NCBI RefSeq assembly: GCF_037975245.1
Contig: NC_092574.1
Span: forward strand, 25,253,213-25,317,212
Direction: 5' to 3'
Origin: Apostichopus japonicus
Taxonomy: Eukaryota > Echinodermata > Holothuroidea > Aspidochirotida > Stichopodidae
Length of the DNA stretch: 64,000 nt
The notes below the pieces were generated by a model. The model made no database searches and was not told the origin of the DNA. It saw only the letters and a list, made by a program, of their open reading frames with translations. A program made the translations under genes and the position numbers. Of the stretch, positions 10,836 through 24,000 are shown piece by piece (within the stretch, counting starts at the first letter, position 1; each line of letters opens with the position of its first letter).

Positions 10836-13800
10836 TCACAAATGTTTGGTTACAGTGAAGTGATACATAAAATGCGCTTTCTTTCTTGATCTATCTTGAC
10901 CTATGACCGTCCTTTTTGAATTGGACTTATCCTTCCATTCCTTCTCCATCTCTTCTGGAGGCGTTCGTAAGCACCGCTCTCCAAAAAGGGATGCTAAAGT
11001 AAGATAGAAAATAAATATTTATTCAGATTAAAAGTAGTCCCAACGGAGGAAAGGAACCATACCACATTTTACATTTTTAACCAACAACTTAATGTTTAAA
11101 ATGTCGACACAAATCAAGACAATGTGACAGTCTAGCGTATCGATGACCGAAATATTTCAGTTATGTGCTAAACTCCCATTTCAGCATCATCAAATTTGTT
11201 CCTGAATCTAAGTATGACAGCTTCACGCTAACCATCGATTAATTGCGTGAAGAATAGTTTGTAAATAATAGAAATTTATCTCATTCGGTAGCCTGGGATC
11301 CTACTCAATATGTATTGTACTTTTCGTGGTCGGCAATTTTGGTCTCAAAACCGAGATGTGGGATGCTTGAGACTTTTGATTTCAAGGAATGTTCAAGTTT
11401 CATGAAATGGGCCTGTTTTTGAAAATAATTTTATCTTCCTTTTTCAATGAATAATTTGCAAGTAAAAGAGCAACAAAAATGCTTAATTTATTTCTGTCCC
11501 CTCACTTGTTGTTACTACAGTAGGTATATATGTCAAATTACAAAAAAAATTGTTAAACAAAAAACAACGTTCTTATCAAAAATGCAACAAAGATGGACGA
11601 TTATCAAGTGATTTTGCAAGTTGATGTTTGGAACGGGTGCCATTGTACCATTTAACAATGACACCATTTTTGAACAACATAAAATGATTGGTTCCTTCAC
11701 ATCCCCCTCCCCCCTTAAGTTGATGATTTCAGCAAAAGGTAATAGAACGAAATGCACAATTGTATAAAGGTTCGTGATGGAGTGAACAATGGCTTTGCCC
11801 AAACTAAACATTTTTCATAATGAAATATACCTAATGTGTCGCCGTCAATTTGGTTGGCATCATCATGACGCGGCAACATCTCTTTCATGAAAATTATTAG
11901 ATGTGTTAAGACACTGCGATGGCTTCGGGGAATCTTTTCAAGAACCTGCCAACAAAATCAATCAGAAACAACACTTTATTTAAAGCTTTTCGTCGGGTGA
12001 AATCTTGTGACCAACTCAATGCGTATAAGGTATATTGACATGCCGAGATAATTCCAAATAAAATGTAATATATCGAAATACTTTTTTATTTACGGTACAT
12101 AGCTATAACTGTTTGTATATGATGTTCAAGTTATATCTAACGCGCACAATGTGTAGAAACCAACTCACCTGTTTGCAGCAGGAAGTATTCCTGTTGAACT
12201 CTAGGCAATCATGGTAATACATAAAAGGAATAACAGGGACACTCAGCGATTCCAAGAACAACAACAGCGCTTCAGCTACTGAGAATATGCTACCAGCTGG
12301 TATGATATGTTAAGGGAGGTCAAAGATGACTTAACCTAATCCATTGATATTTTACTGCGCGATGTGTCACATTTGAGCCCGGCTGATTGACAAACTGTCG
12401 TACTGCATTACTGACAGACAGATTGATTTACAGACCAATCAACTCGTAAATGACTTTGTACTAGTAACTTGAGGAAGCGAGATGTAGTTATGAAATGTAC
12501 CTAACTTAAGGTGACCATATTTGCCTGACCGGAATCAGGGACATTTATTGCGTGACTGATATGGGTAAGGGATGTAAGGGGAGGGGGACCCCACTCCCCT
12601 TTGTAAAATCTCCAAGTGCTTAAGGTGCATAGATGTATATAAAATGGTGATAATTAAAAGCAATTTTTAAATCAATTTTATATTCACAAATGTAGATTTT
12701 TCTTAGATGAAATTTACTTACTTTACGTAAGAGTGCTAGGGTAGATCGATCTAGTATATTCCACTTTACACTGGCCCACCTGAAATACTGGTTCGTTCCA
12801 TTCTGCGACTGCACACTTGACTAAATTTTGTTTTTACAATTATTTTACTAATAATGTGGGATATTTTCGAAATTCCTGAACATTTTGACGAATCGAGGAC
12901 ATTTCAGGGACACTTGTTCATCTGGGACAGGACACTGTAATTGGGGACTGTCCCCGAACATCGGGGACGTCTGGTCACCTTAAACTAACTTCGACAGATC
13001 ATTGTAATAGTACCACAATCGACCGACAAATGTAACCATGTTTTCACAATACACAACAACTTGCTTAGAACAGTGTACTAGTACCTATGGAGTGCATCCG
13101 ATAGAAGGGGGAATTTCAACGCGAAAAGCATCCAACTATAGTACAGGTTATTACGTGGCCATGAGAGAAAACTGACCTGAGTAGAACTACTCTATTGCAT
13201 AGCAGCTATATTCTTCTTTTAAAATCTATAGGTTCTTGTACGTAACACATATTTATCAACATTAGCTTGTATTTAGCTTTTCGTTGACAGGATTTTCTGG
13301 TGAAAACAATGTGAAATTTATAATCAACATAAATGTTCCTCGCTTCTATTTGAGAACCATAGCTCAATACCAACTCGAGATATGGTTGATTCAATATAAC
13401 CAATTTGACTGGCTAAACCTTCAACTACCCCAGGAAGTTGGTAAAAAGGTTTTTTTGCCATCTGGGAAAATGCCCTAATAGGCTATTATAATCATATTGT
13501 TGATTTATCCTTGAAACCTGATACACTTGGAATGTATGTCTAGTTGTCAAATTTCTCTTAATTTGAAATTTTATCAAAATGTATCTCGTCTCTGGAAATA
13601 TTGTTTTCCTCTGTTGATAAATGTTGGCCATATTATATAAAAAAAAACAAAGTAATTTTCTACTGAAGTACACTGATTGCATTATGCAATCTGCTGTTGA
13701 CAGATGCATTTACAAAATATCACAAAAAAGTAAAAATTCATGTCTTTGCAATACAAAACGTTATGAGGACGTGATTTTTGCGCAACGTTTCAGAAAAATG

Positions 13801-15053
13801 TAGCAATTTTGCGAAGAAATTATTGTGAGCCTTCAGAAAATCCTTTAAGTTTATTACGATTGAAAGTGTTGAAAAAAAATTCACCAACATGCAGCGTGTT
13901 TCCAATTTGCTAAATTACATTTTTATTTTGATCGATACCGGAACAAAAGGCTAAAGGCTGTAAAACAATTCTGTTCGTCTCATGAAAGGATACGCAAGAC
14001 TTGTGCTCCAGTGTCCAGTGCGTCTCTAATTGCCTGAAACTCTGTGTGAATACCACCTCTTCTGAACAAGTCCTCCTGAAAAGGAATAAAACATATAAAT
14101 GGTATGGCATTTTGATTGATGCTTCATATCTGCCACAGGCTTAGTTGATTGGGTTTACGGAAAATGATGGTCAATTGTTTACATGCCAGGTGGTATTATA
14201 TAATTACAGATATTATAATGACAATATGTATTTGTTTTGTCATTTTATCAAAACAACCTTTGAGGGAGAGAATAAACCTACCCCAATGGGCACGTAATAT
14301 CCCTACACTAAAATGCTCGATACTGGTTTTAGTAGAATATGGTTAAAGTATCAATACGTGTTCGCTGATGAATTCGGAAAACAAACTTCCGAAGTTGATT
14401 CAATATTTCTTCTTCTGAATGCACTCAGACCAGACGGGTTTAATGCAGAAAAGCTATCGCATTCGAAAGAAAGAAATTATTTTCTGTTGCCTTTATGGCG
14501 CCAACGATGTAACGTAAAATCACTGCGACCGGCCCATATCAGCATGTTCATTACATAAATGTAAACAAATAATCTACATATGCGTCCCGATCAAGATTTT
14601 AACGCAGTCCTATACTCGTATCATCCACTTTCATCTAAAAACACCTGTTTATTCATTGCAATGGAAGTAAATGACACAATTTCGATAGCTATATCGTTAA
14701 GACCGAGAGAGAGATACAAGAGCAGTGACCTAAGACAGGCTAGCCATGAAAGTAAAAGTAAGCATTGGCCTAACGGTCGTAAACAAAACTTTTTTTAACT
14801 GTAACATGAAACAAACGAGTTGTAGAATATAATAGACTGCACTAATCACGAAGAAAGAAACTCGTCAGTTGCTACAATACGTATCATACTTGCTGAAAAA
14901 CGTATATGTTTTTATCTCTGTTAGAAAGTGATGACTTACTTGATCACGTCCGTGGTTACGGAGATGACTCAACATCTTCTTGATTTCTTTGGGACAGTCC
15001 AATTTCTCAGAAGAATGATTTGATTTGGCTTCTTTAGACCAGTCTGTTTTCTC
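10836..15053 (-). CDS. INPP5B/OCRL-like gene: RhoGAP-like exons 19-23 and C-terminus
   Basis: Exon 19 (14940-15053) ends [19 protein letters not shown]. Exon 20 (13994-14075) begins [13 protein letters not shown] and ends LDTGAQVL. Exon 21 (12169-12296) gives [17 protein letters not shown] then YYHDCLEF. Exon 22 (11831-11945) gives [20 protein letters not shown]. Exon 23 (10836-10993) gives [14 protein letters not shown] and ends [15 protein letters not shown] before TGA. These match the C-terminal RhoGAP-like domain of INPP5B/OCRL block by block. Human paralogues have Gln where active RhoGAPs have the finger Arg; here the residue is Arg (LFRRGG). Exon 20 joins exon 21 by a U12-type GT-AG intron. 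Confidence 0.9.
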
Positions 15054-18000
15054 CTGGAAATGTTAACGGAGCAATAGTACTTATGCAGTGCGAAATATAT
15101 ATTTGTTGGAGATAAATATTACTATACATAACACTACATGCAACGTCAGAATACTGGGTATGACATACCAAATTCATCTCCTTTCGAAGTTACCGTGGGC
15201 AACAAACGCTCTTTACTTACCATTTCCATAATTTTTGTTACATCATTATTTCTCATTGGCTCCAGCATTCTCACCAAAGTCTCAATCGAAGAACCAAAAC
15301 AGCTTGGTTGATAGGAACCTCTTAAATCGATGTGTTCATTGAGTTAAGATAAACCACTTCACAATTCACAAGTTATTTACTTGTGTTAAGAAATCCGATC
15401 AATGCTTTAAAAATATATATGGATATTCGTAGGCGTACCTAACCAGTTACAACAACGGTCATCATGTACAACATTTGTCATCTATATTCTACTGTTTATT
15501 TGTTAATTTCGTACTTTAAAATTTAAGTCAGGTTGGTATCTTCGTGACATATTTATGTGGATCGCGCTCAATTCAATATAATTTTCTGCTGATAAAATAA
15601 TCCCTGCTTTAAGCATAACGTTAAGCAAGATTTGCCATAAGCATTATCTTTTTCATAATCTTATAATAGTTTTTCCCCCAGTTGAACTCACATGACGTAC
15701 GACCTACACCAAACATCGGGGTTTGAATACTTCTAACAAGCATGGCTTGCACGAAAGATGATATTACACTTAAGTTCTATTTATTGAATTAATCATTTCT
15801 TCAAGGGATTTCGACTTTGGCTGCTTTTAAAGTTAATTTGAACTTCCACCAAATTTACGTCACCAACTGATTAAATACACAGAGCAGTACGAAGTTCAAT
15901 CAATTGAAGTACTGTTGCAGTTATCCCCGTTTATATAGTTTTCAGACTTAAAGATCAAAGGATATGTAGTAATCTGTCTCATTGTCAAGACGAAGGATTA
16001 AAGTAGCATCCAGCGTACGGTCGCCACGGTTCAGAGCTGCAGCTGTTGATTTATTAACTTCAATGTGGATTTCAACCTCCACATTGTCACCTGTCGGAAA
16101 ATATACAAATTGAACTAGTTAACAGATCTAAACAGTTGGCTGGCCTGTCCGTTTCACAACTTAGGCTTTCTTTGAATTTTGTTCAAACAACAAAGTTAAT
16201 TGTAAAGTGAGATCAATAATATACAACATAGTTGAATGTATATGTAAGCAGCAGACTGGTTGTCCCTTGGCAGTCCGTCAAGAAAGCACACCAATCGCTT
16301 ACTGCTACGAAAATAATTGCCATTTAGCCTCGATAGTGAACAGATACAAATATATAGTATCAAACAACAACTTTAGAGGTTTGGTTCTGATTAAGGGAAC
16401 ATGCGAGCTAAGTTAAATTTCCGCCATCCCAGCTTTTCAAAGATTGGTTAAGCTGGCTTCGTAAAGTTGTACAATATGTCTTGACTTATCATTGAAGCAT
16501 TCTGTTCGACATATCTTAAGACCGAACAGCCAATAGTCAATACAGTGCATTGTTGACTTACTGTTGAGAAAACCTCTTAAAAGGCAATTTTGAACAGTTG
16601 CACGGTCATTGACAACATTTACAATACTTAAACAGTTTGGCATATCATATAATTGGTCATCAAGAAGAAATTGTTGCCAATGACAGTATATCTCGGACAT
16701 ATGAAAACATCGTTTTAAGCTCCTTTATAACAACAAACCAATCCTTGGGGAATTCACTCAAAAAAAAATTGGAATTGAGGAACTAAGGTACTTGAGCACC
16801 TGTTAGAGGAACATGGAATTTTAAGATGGACATGATACTAATCTCAACTTTTGTGGCCTTCATTTCTTTGACAAAAGTATGAATCATGGGCATGAAACAA
16901 GCTTATTGTCAACTTAAACATAATAAAAGTCAAAATATTTGAATTCAAGATACTTTACCCATAACTAAGAATTTTTGTGCAGGTTCTACTTCCACCCAAG
17001 GCGCCAAAAAGCATTCTTTTCCAAGCGTCTTGCAAAAGTAAAAACCAGTGTGAGCCTGTCCAGTATTGGCGACGTCTAAAATGAATTGCTTTCTTTCCAT
17101 GAAACGAACTGTTCCAATTTTTATCTTGGAAGGAAAAATACGGAACATATTTGAGAGCTCGAACCTGTTGTAACTGAATTGAATATTTCAAAAAGTAAGT
17201 TTAAACAAACTTAAACTCAGTGGCTCCAAATGTTGTATCACAAAGTATTTAACTTGTGGGTCACATATTACATAAAACCATTTCTTGTTTGTGTTAGCAG
17301 AATCAGTGTCGTTGCACTTGAAAACTGATATGACGAACTGTACCTTATTTCTCACAATCAAGTTGGTTCAAACGTGTTTCTTGGCTCACTGGCTTTAAAC
17401 AAACATTGAGCAGTTAACAATTGTAATACTGACCAACGCCATAATATGGACAACACTGTGGACATTGTGGACATCGAGGTGTATTTTCTCGTCAAAGAAT
17501 ACCCTGTCAACTGATTTGAACAGACATTCTGTTAGATTTGTTCGTGGACAGGAGAGCATGGCCGATTTTAGATTAATTTCATGACCAAACTCCTGCATGA
17601 AAGCACTTTAAGCATGGATGGAAATTAAATTTTCATTTCTGAATTGAGAGAAATGGTCAGAATTTGTTTAATTTGGCTGACTAGATATCTGATTATTCAC
17701 GAATGTGGTAGTTAGTAAATCACTGACTTAAAGATCTCGTTACACACCGTTGAAGATTTCAAGTTAGATCTAAAGTTAAACTAATATAATTTGTAAAAGT
17801 ATGAACTTTCATGCAAATATCCTCGTCGTTAACATTATCAAATGTGGGCCTACATGTCACACATGATAATGATGATCAAATATAATGTGGTATATGCCGT
17901 CACGTTTGTGTTATTAATCCTGAACTGAAACAATAACCAGCTTCAGTACCGTTAGCGTAGGGTCACCAAATGTCTCAATGTTGTAACTTACCTCATTGGT

Positions 18001-21000
18001 ACTGATGGTAAGGCGCGGTAAGGATTCGTTTACCTCTCTATCTAAGTTTCGAGTCTCTTCTTCGAGGACCTGTCGATATTTGGCTTCATCCACAACTTTT
18101 ACCTGTAAAATGATATATAAAAAAGATACCACTGCAGAAATCATACTTACAAAATTGGTGTTTATACATAAGTTGAATTTACGTGTGAAATTAAAGTCAC
18201 TACAATTATCCATATCATTACTTACTAAAAAATATATCACATGAATGCACTGCTGCAAAGCTGTATCCAGCCATTCTTCGTTCATGGTTAGTACTTTACC
18301 CACATCGCTTTCATCGCCACGAGCAATACAAAGAAGTTTACTAACAAACACCTTATTGTATAGTTAATTAAAGAGGAATAACGTGTATTATCTCTTTTTG
18401 ACAGTATCTTACATGTAGTTAATGAGACTGGAAGATTATTTTGGGGAGAACTATCAAAATGAACGAACCTGAACTTCAAACAGACTGCTCACTGGTTTAT
18501 GATCGCTCAGAGTTATTAAATTATGGCTTCTATAAACCAGCTGCTTACAATTTCGACCAAGGTAAAAAATCCTGTCACACCACGAAGGAATTTTCTGCTT
18601 AGGGCTTCAGGATGCACGGGGAAAAGAAGAAGACGGGAACCGAAAGGTATCAGTGACTGAACAATGATGTTATCAAGGGTCAGACGTCATCATAAAGTTA
18701 TAAGCTTTAATGGAGAATTGCAGAGATTGCTATGTTTCAAAGATGAATATCTTGAAACAGGAAAAGCTAGAGAGACATTACTAGCACTCAATTTTTTATT
18801 TGAACCGTAACATATCAAGACTACACTTATAAGTTCATCCTTCAATCATAATATTTCTTTGCAGATATGCAAACTTTTCAAATGTGCTGGTCAGACTTGA
18901 ATCACGAAAAGCACAGTACATATTCTTGAAAATATCTCTATCAAAGTAATTCAATAACTTACTTGAAAATTCGTGAAAAGAAAGAACTTCTTTTCCCTTA
19001 CCTGGTGTCATAATTGTCAGTCCCAATGTCAAATTTGTAAGTTGGTTTAAAGTCAATACCACCTTCTACATAATGTTTAAGTACCTTTCCCAGCTGGATT
19101 TGCTCCAGTAACTGTCGCAACAGAGAACAGAAGATCAGTTTCCAGATGAGAAAAAGTTAAGAAATAGGTACTTATCGAAATGTTTTAATAACTCATTTGT
19201 CATACAAGTTACTTAATAATGTAGTGGAATATATATCGACTAGCTAGATACACTGCACTTTGAGTTCAGTCTTATATAATTTCAATGAAACTGATAGTAA
19301 AATCACATTTAATATGTCTATGCGTCTTAAAATGCTTCATTTCAAAACATTTTACATGACCTATATCAAACAATATACATTTAAAGTGTTGAATCTTTTA
19401 AAGCAGCAATGACTTTGCTTTGAGTATATGGCTTTTTTTGTTTTAAACAAAACAACTAATATAAAGCCGGCAGTACTTGCTGTTTTTGTTTTTAAGCACA
19501 ACAACTAATATAAAGCCGGCAATCTTTAGCAGAAATATTCTCCCTGCACACTGACAAGACATATTTTTGTTTAACCAATAACTCAACATGTTCCGAATGT
19601 ATTTGTTAAAACCGCCAGGAAAGCGTTATTTTGCATGTTTGCTTTTGCAAATTTTAGCATGATCATTAACATGTTAAGGTACTATTAACAATCTTCAAAA
19701 ACATAACTTAATTTCCATATCTGATCATGTATGTTGTTGCGGTAAGCTTGCAGCAAGTTCTTTTAAAGATGGCCGTCATAAATGCAATAACGTGTAAAGT
19801 GGAAGATGAACGAACCTGGTCATTTTCTAATAAAGATCTGTATTCGCGACTATTGATTTTCTCAAAGACAGTTTCCCTATTCAATTGAGTTATTCGATAG
19901 TTCAAATCTCCCATCCAGATAACAAGACTGAGAAAAAAATGAAATGATATCACCAAACAGGTAACAGCATCTCCTTCATGTCACATCTCTGATAATAACA
20001 GAGATGCACTTATTATGATTGCCTTTTAATATGCAAACATGTGCGCATTAATATACTTACCTTACACTTTATTCGAACATATTCAAACCACAGGTAAAAT
20101 CTTGTTTACAAATATAAATCATGTGTATTCAGAAAGATAATCAGTGCAATAATTAATGTTTGGTAAAGTTTTTATTTGTTTAACTAAAGCTGCCAGTGTG
20201 ATCTTTAGTATCAAATACACATTGAATATTCACTTAAATACATAACAAGTTGTTCCATAGCGTAGTAACATAGAATAGTTATGAGTTTTATTACATGTTA
20301 CAATAACATTTTATTTCAAGCATGTTTAGCTTCACCAGGTGCTAGATTATACATGAAACATGAGTAATGAATAACTATAGACTATTGGAAGAATATTTCA
20401 TAAAATAAGACTACTGATTTCATACAATGATGCATGCCCACTCGGGAAACAAGAGTCGTAAGTATTTATGATACGTTATCTACAATAGTAATATTATAGC
20501 AGTCTACTGATTAGTAAAACCACAATGTTATACAAAGATGCTTTATGGCAGTGCCATCACAAAGCAACGTCACAGAAAATTTAGAAACATTTAACAATAG
20601 ACAGTACAGGCAAGGAATTGCCAACATAAGGTATCTCACATGACCCACTACAAACAATCACATACTGCTCATTTGAAGGTATATGTATGCTTAAAGAATC
20701 CAAGAAGGCAAGAGCAATCACTATGAACTGATATCTTGTGTTGCATTTATTCCATTTCACTATGAACTGAGATCTTGTGTTACATATGTATTCCATTTTA
20801 CTATGCACTGATATCCTGTGTTGCATTTATTCCATTTAACTTTGAACTGAGATCTTGTGTTACATTTATTCTATTTCACTATGAACTGATATCTTGTGTT
20901 GCATTTATTCCACTTCTAAGTTACTTGTGATACTTCACTTCGTCATACCCTCGATCACAATATTATAGTATCGATGTAAGGTCACTCGGCTTGAGAGTGT

Positions 21001-24000
21001 ACCATGTTCTTTGGTTTTCGTGCCCTGGCTCTATTGGGGGGGGGGGGGGGGTGACTTTCCTAAAAAAAAGTATCTCTGGAAACTGATACTTACTCATGCG
21101 ATCTAATGGGATAAGCTTTGCCAGTTTCCATCTCGAATTTGATCCCGTTGCAAATGTCATTATAGTCCTGAAAAATTAGTAAAGAGGAACTTTAAAAACG
21201 AATCTAAATAAAGCGATGGAATTTAGTAAACTTGAGCTATTTTGTAAGCACCGTAAAGGCCAATGAGAGGATATACCGTACCTGGTTTCTCCTATCACAC
21301 TCGTCCTCATGGGCTGCCAGATGGCTATTAATGAAACAAAATGTCGTCTTGTGGAATTTAAGTCTGACTCCAACGCCACCTTTGTTGCCCTATATGACAT
21401 ATGCAAGACAGAATAGGTACAAACAAACTCATTTGCGAATTACAAAATCATTTGTTACGGTTCCTTGTTGTTAATTTTTAACCGAACACATATCAAATTT
21501 GGATTGAATGATAGTTGTACCATATGTATCAGTCATAATAGGTCTCTATTGGGAAAATAAATATCTAAGTGGAATTATGAAAAAGCTTCTTCAACCTTCA
21601 AACCACCAATCTTTGGCGTGAAAATACCCAAACATTCATCCAATGAACATATTTGTTGACATAAATAAGGTGAGGAGCTAAAGAAGGTGGTAATGAAGAG
21701 AGAGTAGTTTACATAGCAGACATATTAAGCAATGATTTGTCATTCTTCATTTCTCAAAATTGCCTTGTAGGAGTAAGGGGAACAGCAATCACTGGTGCCC
21801 TTTCTCCCAGCCCTATATTTCATGTCAATGAAATTCTACCATGAAAACGATTGTAGGTATACATATCTTTACATTTTTCGGCCATCGTAAAAGTCTACAC
21901 GCTCACAATGTCATATATATTGACGTTATAGTTTTCCAATAGCAATATTTTCCAGCACCCCAATGTGTTACCGCCTTTGATGTAAAGACACTGGCATGAT
22001 GTACATGGTTTCTTACCATCGTGCCCATGATACCAGTGGCAACGGTCTCCGAAATGTTTTCCGTAACATTTTCTTTGTGGTCCTCTGTCACATAAACTAG
22101 GAGCATGATTCCCACCAGCCTCACTTGTTCGACCTACAAAAGAAAAAGCCCAGACATGAGAGCCCTTAATTCAGCGTTTTCGCGTATATATTTCCCAAAA
22201 TCCGCATTCAAGCAAGTATATATTTCCTCACAAATTATTTTGATGTCAGCTATGGGCGAACCAATCGCATCAGAAACAATTATTGGAACATCAGTTGTAA
22301 ACTTTTGGAAATGAAAATAAATACTAAAACATTACATGCCATTTATGAGAATTTGTCTGAATATCCCCGATGTTGCTTCTTGGTAAAATACACAAAATAA
22401 AAATATCAGATCAGATTTAATGTAAAATGTATAGGGGAAATAACCCAGCATGTGAAAACTGCCTAGATTAGATACAATTCTTTGTCCTTCTCAAACGGTC
22501 GCAAGGAACCTTGCAAATAGTGAACTATTCTGTTTTGACCAAGGGGATGGTCGTAAGTGGTTGTTTAAGCAGATATCTGTCTGGTGTAGGGTTAATCAGT
22601 TATAGTCAAATATACTGGGTAAGGTGATTAGTGCTTTGCTACAAGGAGCTCCAGTCCAGAGAGAGGTACATGTGAAGACTTCTTTGTCCTGCAAATTGAT
22701 TTGTTGATGCACTACATACACAGCTTTAATCGCACTCTTTGTTACGATGTAGGACACAGAGAGCACAATTGAAAATATCACCTTTGCTCCACTAGGCGTT
22801 TTTCAATACTTGATTACTTTTCAAGAAGCCCCGAACAAAGTCAATTCGTCACACAGCAAGTCTAATATCCATACTTACAAGTTTATATTTTCCTAAGTTC
22901 TGGAGTACGTGCTCAACTGCTATCCGCCACTCCTTTTCCCTGTCCGAGGTATTGAATAAGAACGCTCCTGGGGAGAGGTCTAGTTCCTGAAACCCGATTG
23001 CGTACATGTGTGCCGGTTCCTTCGTGTCGTCACAGTGTAACCAAGTGGTAAGATCCTTTGTTGCATTCTTACCATTAACGTTAAATGTACCGATGAATAA
23101 TCTGAAAGATATCAGTGTTGCTCTAAGTTCTTAAAATGTTGTCACGTCGTATCCCTATTTAAACTTTAAAAGTGACTTGAACACAAACATATGATTACAT
23201 TAGTTTTATAGTAGTTATACAACTGTACCTAGAATAGAAACGCTTCCAAAAAGAGAAGTGAAACTCCACAATATTTTCTATATTTTCACTGCAGATTGAA
23301 GGAGAAGCAACCCAACCATCATCTATCGTAATAACTGGTAGAATAGACATGCTTGTAATGAACGCCTATAACCAAACGGTTAAAAAATGTCAAGTTACTG
23401 ACAGTACCAGAAATTAAGTTCTAAAATTCATTATTATTAGCACCAGCATTTTCAACTACCAACGAACGAAAAACCATATTTCATGCATTCTATAATGTAA
23501 ACAGAATGCTCAAGAGAAGGAAACCCCCATTAATGCATGATATCTCCCAAATCACTTAGTTATTCCTAAATTTGTGCTGTTCATGATAATGTTTCTCTAT
23601 CATATGTATTGGGTTTGTTTGTCCCGCTAATTTAAATGATTTGGCCAAACACTACGCGTTTCAGCGAAATAAACAAGTAGTTGACAGCAGTTCTGATGCA
23701 AAAGTCAATAAACAAGACATGCATAGTTTTTATCCATAAGACTTTTAGAGCTATACTCTTCAAACGAGTGGAATGGGTGCGATCAGCCGTTTGAACGCTG
23801 GGAGCCTCAGGTTGGCTTCATTTTCAAGATTTGAAAAGATGACATTTGTAAAAGAAGTTTTGAGAGATGAGAATTTTTGTCTTCTCTGATTTTAAAGTGA
23901 AAGACGATCCTTTTAAAGCTGAAGAAAGGGTAGGGTTGAAACTTTGCATCAAGGCAAGTAATATCTGCACATTACTGCATTTATTGAATAACCCATATTA

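Noticed and set aside
17395..17598. Minus-strand 67-residue frame between exons 15 and 16
   Set aside because: Exon 15 joins exon 16 directly in phase with the ASH-domain alignment; the frame has no fitting splice sites.
22596..22781. Minus-strand frame in the intron between exons 8 and 9
   Set aside because: No acceptor and donor pair in the right phase, and exons 8 and 9 join perfectly without it.
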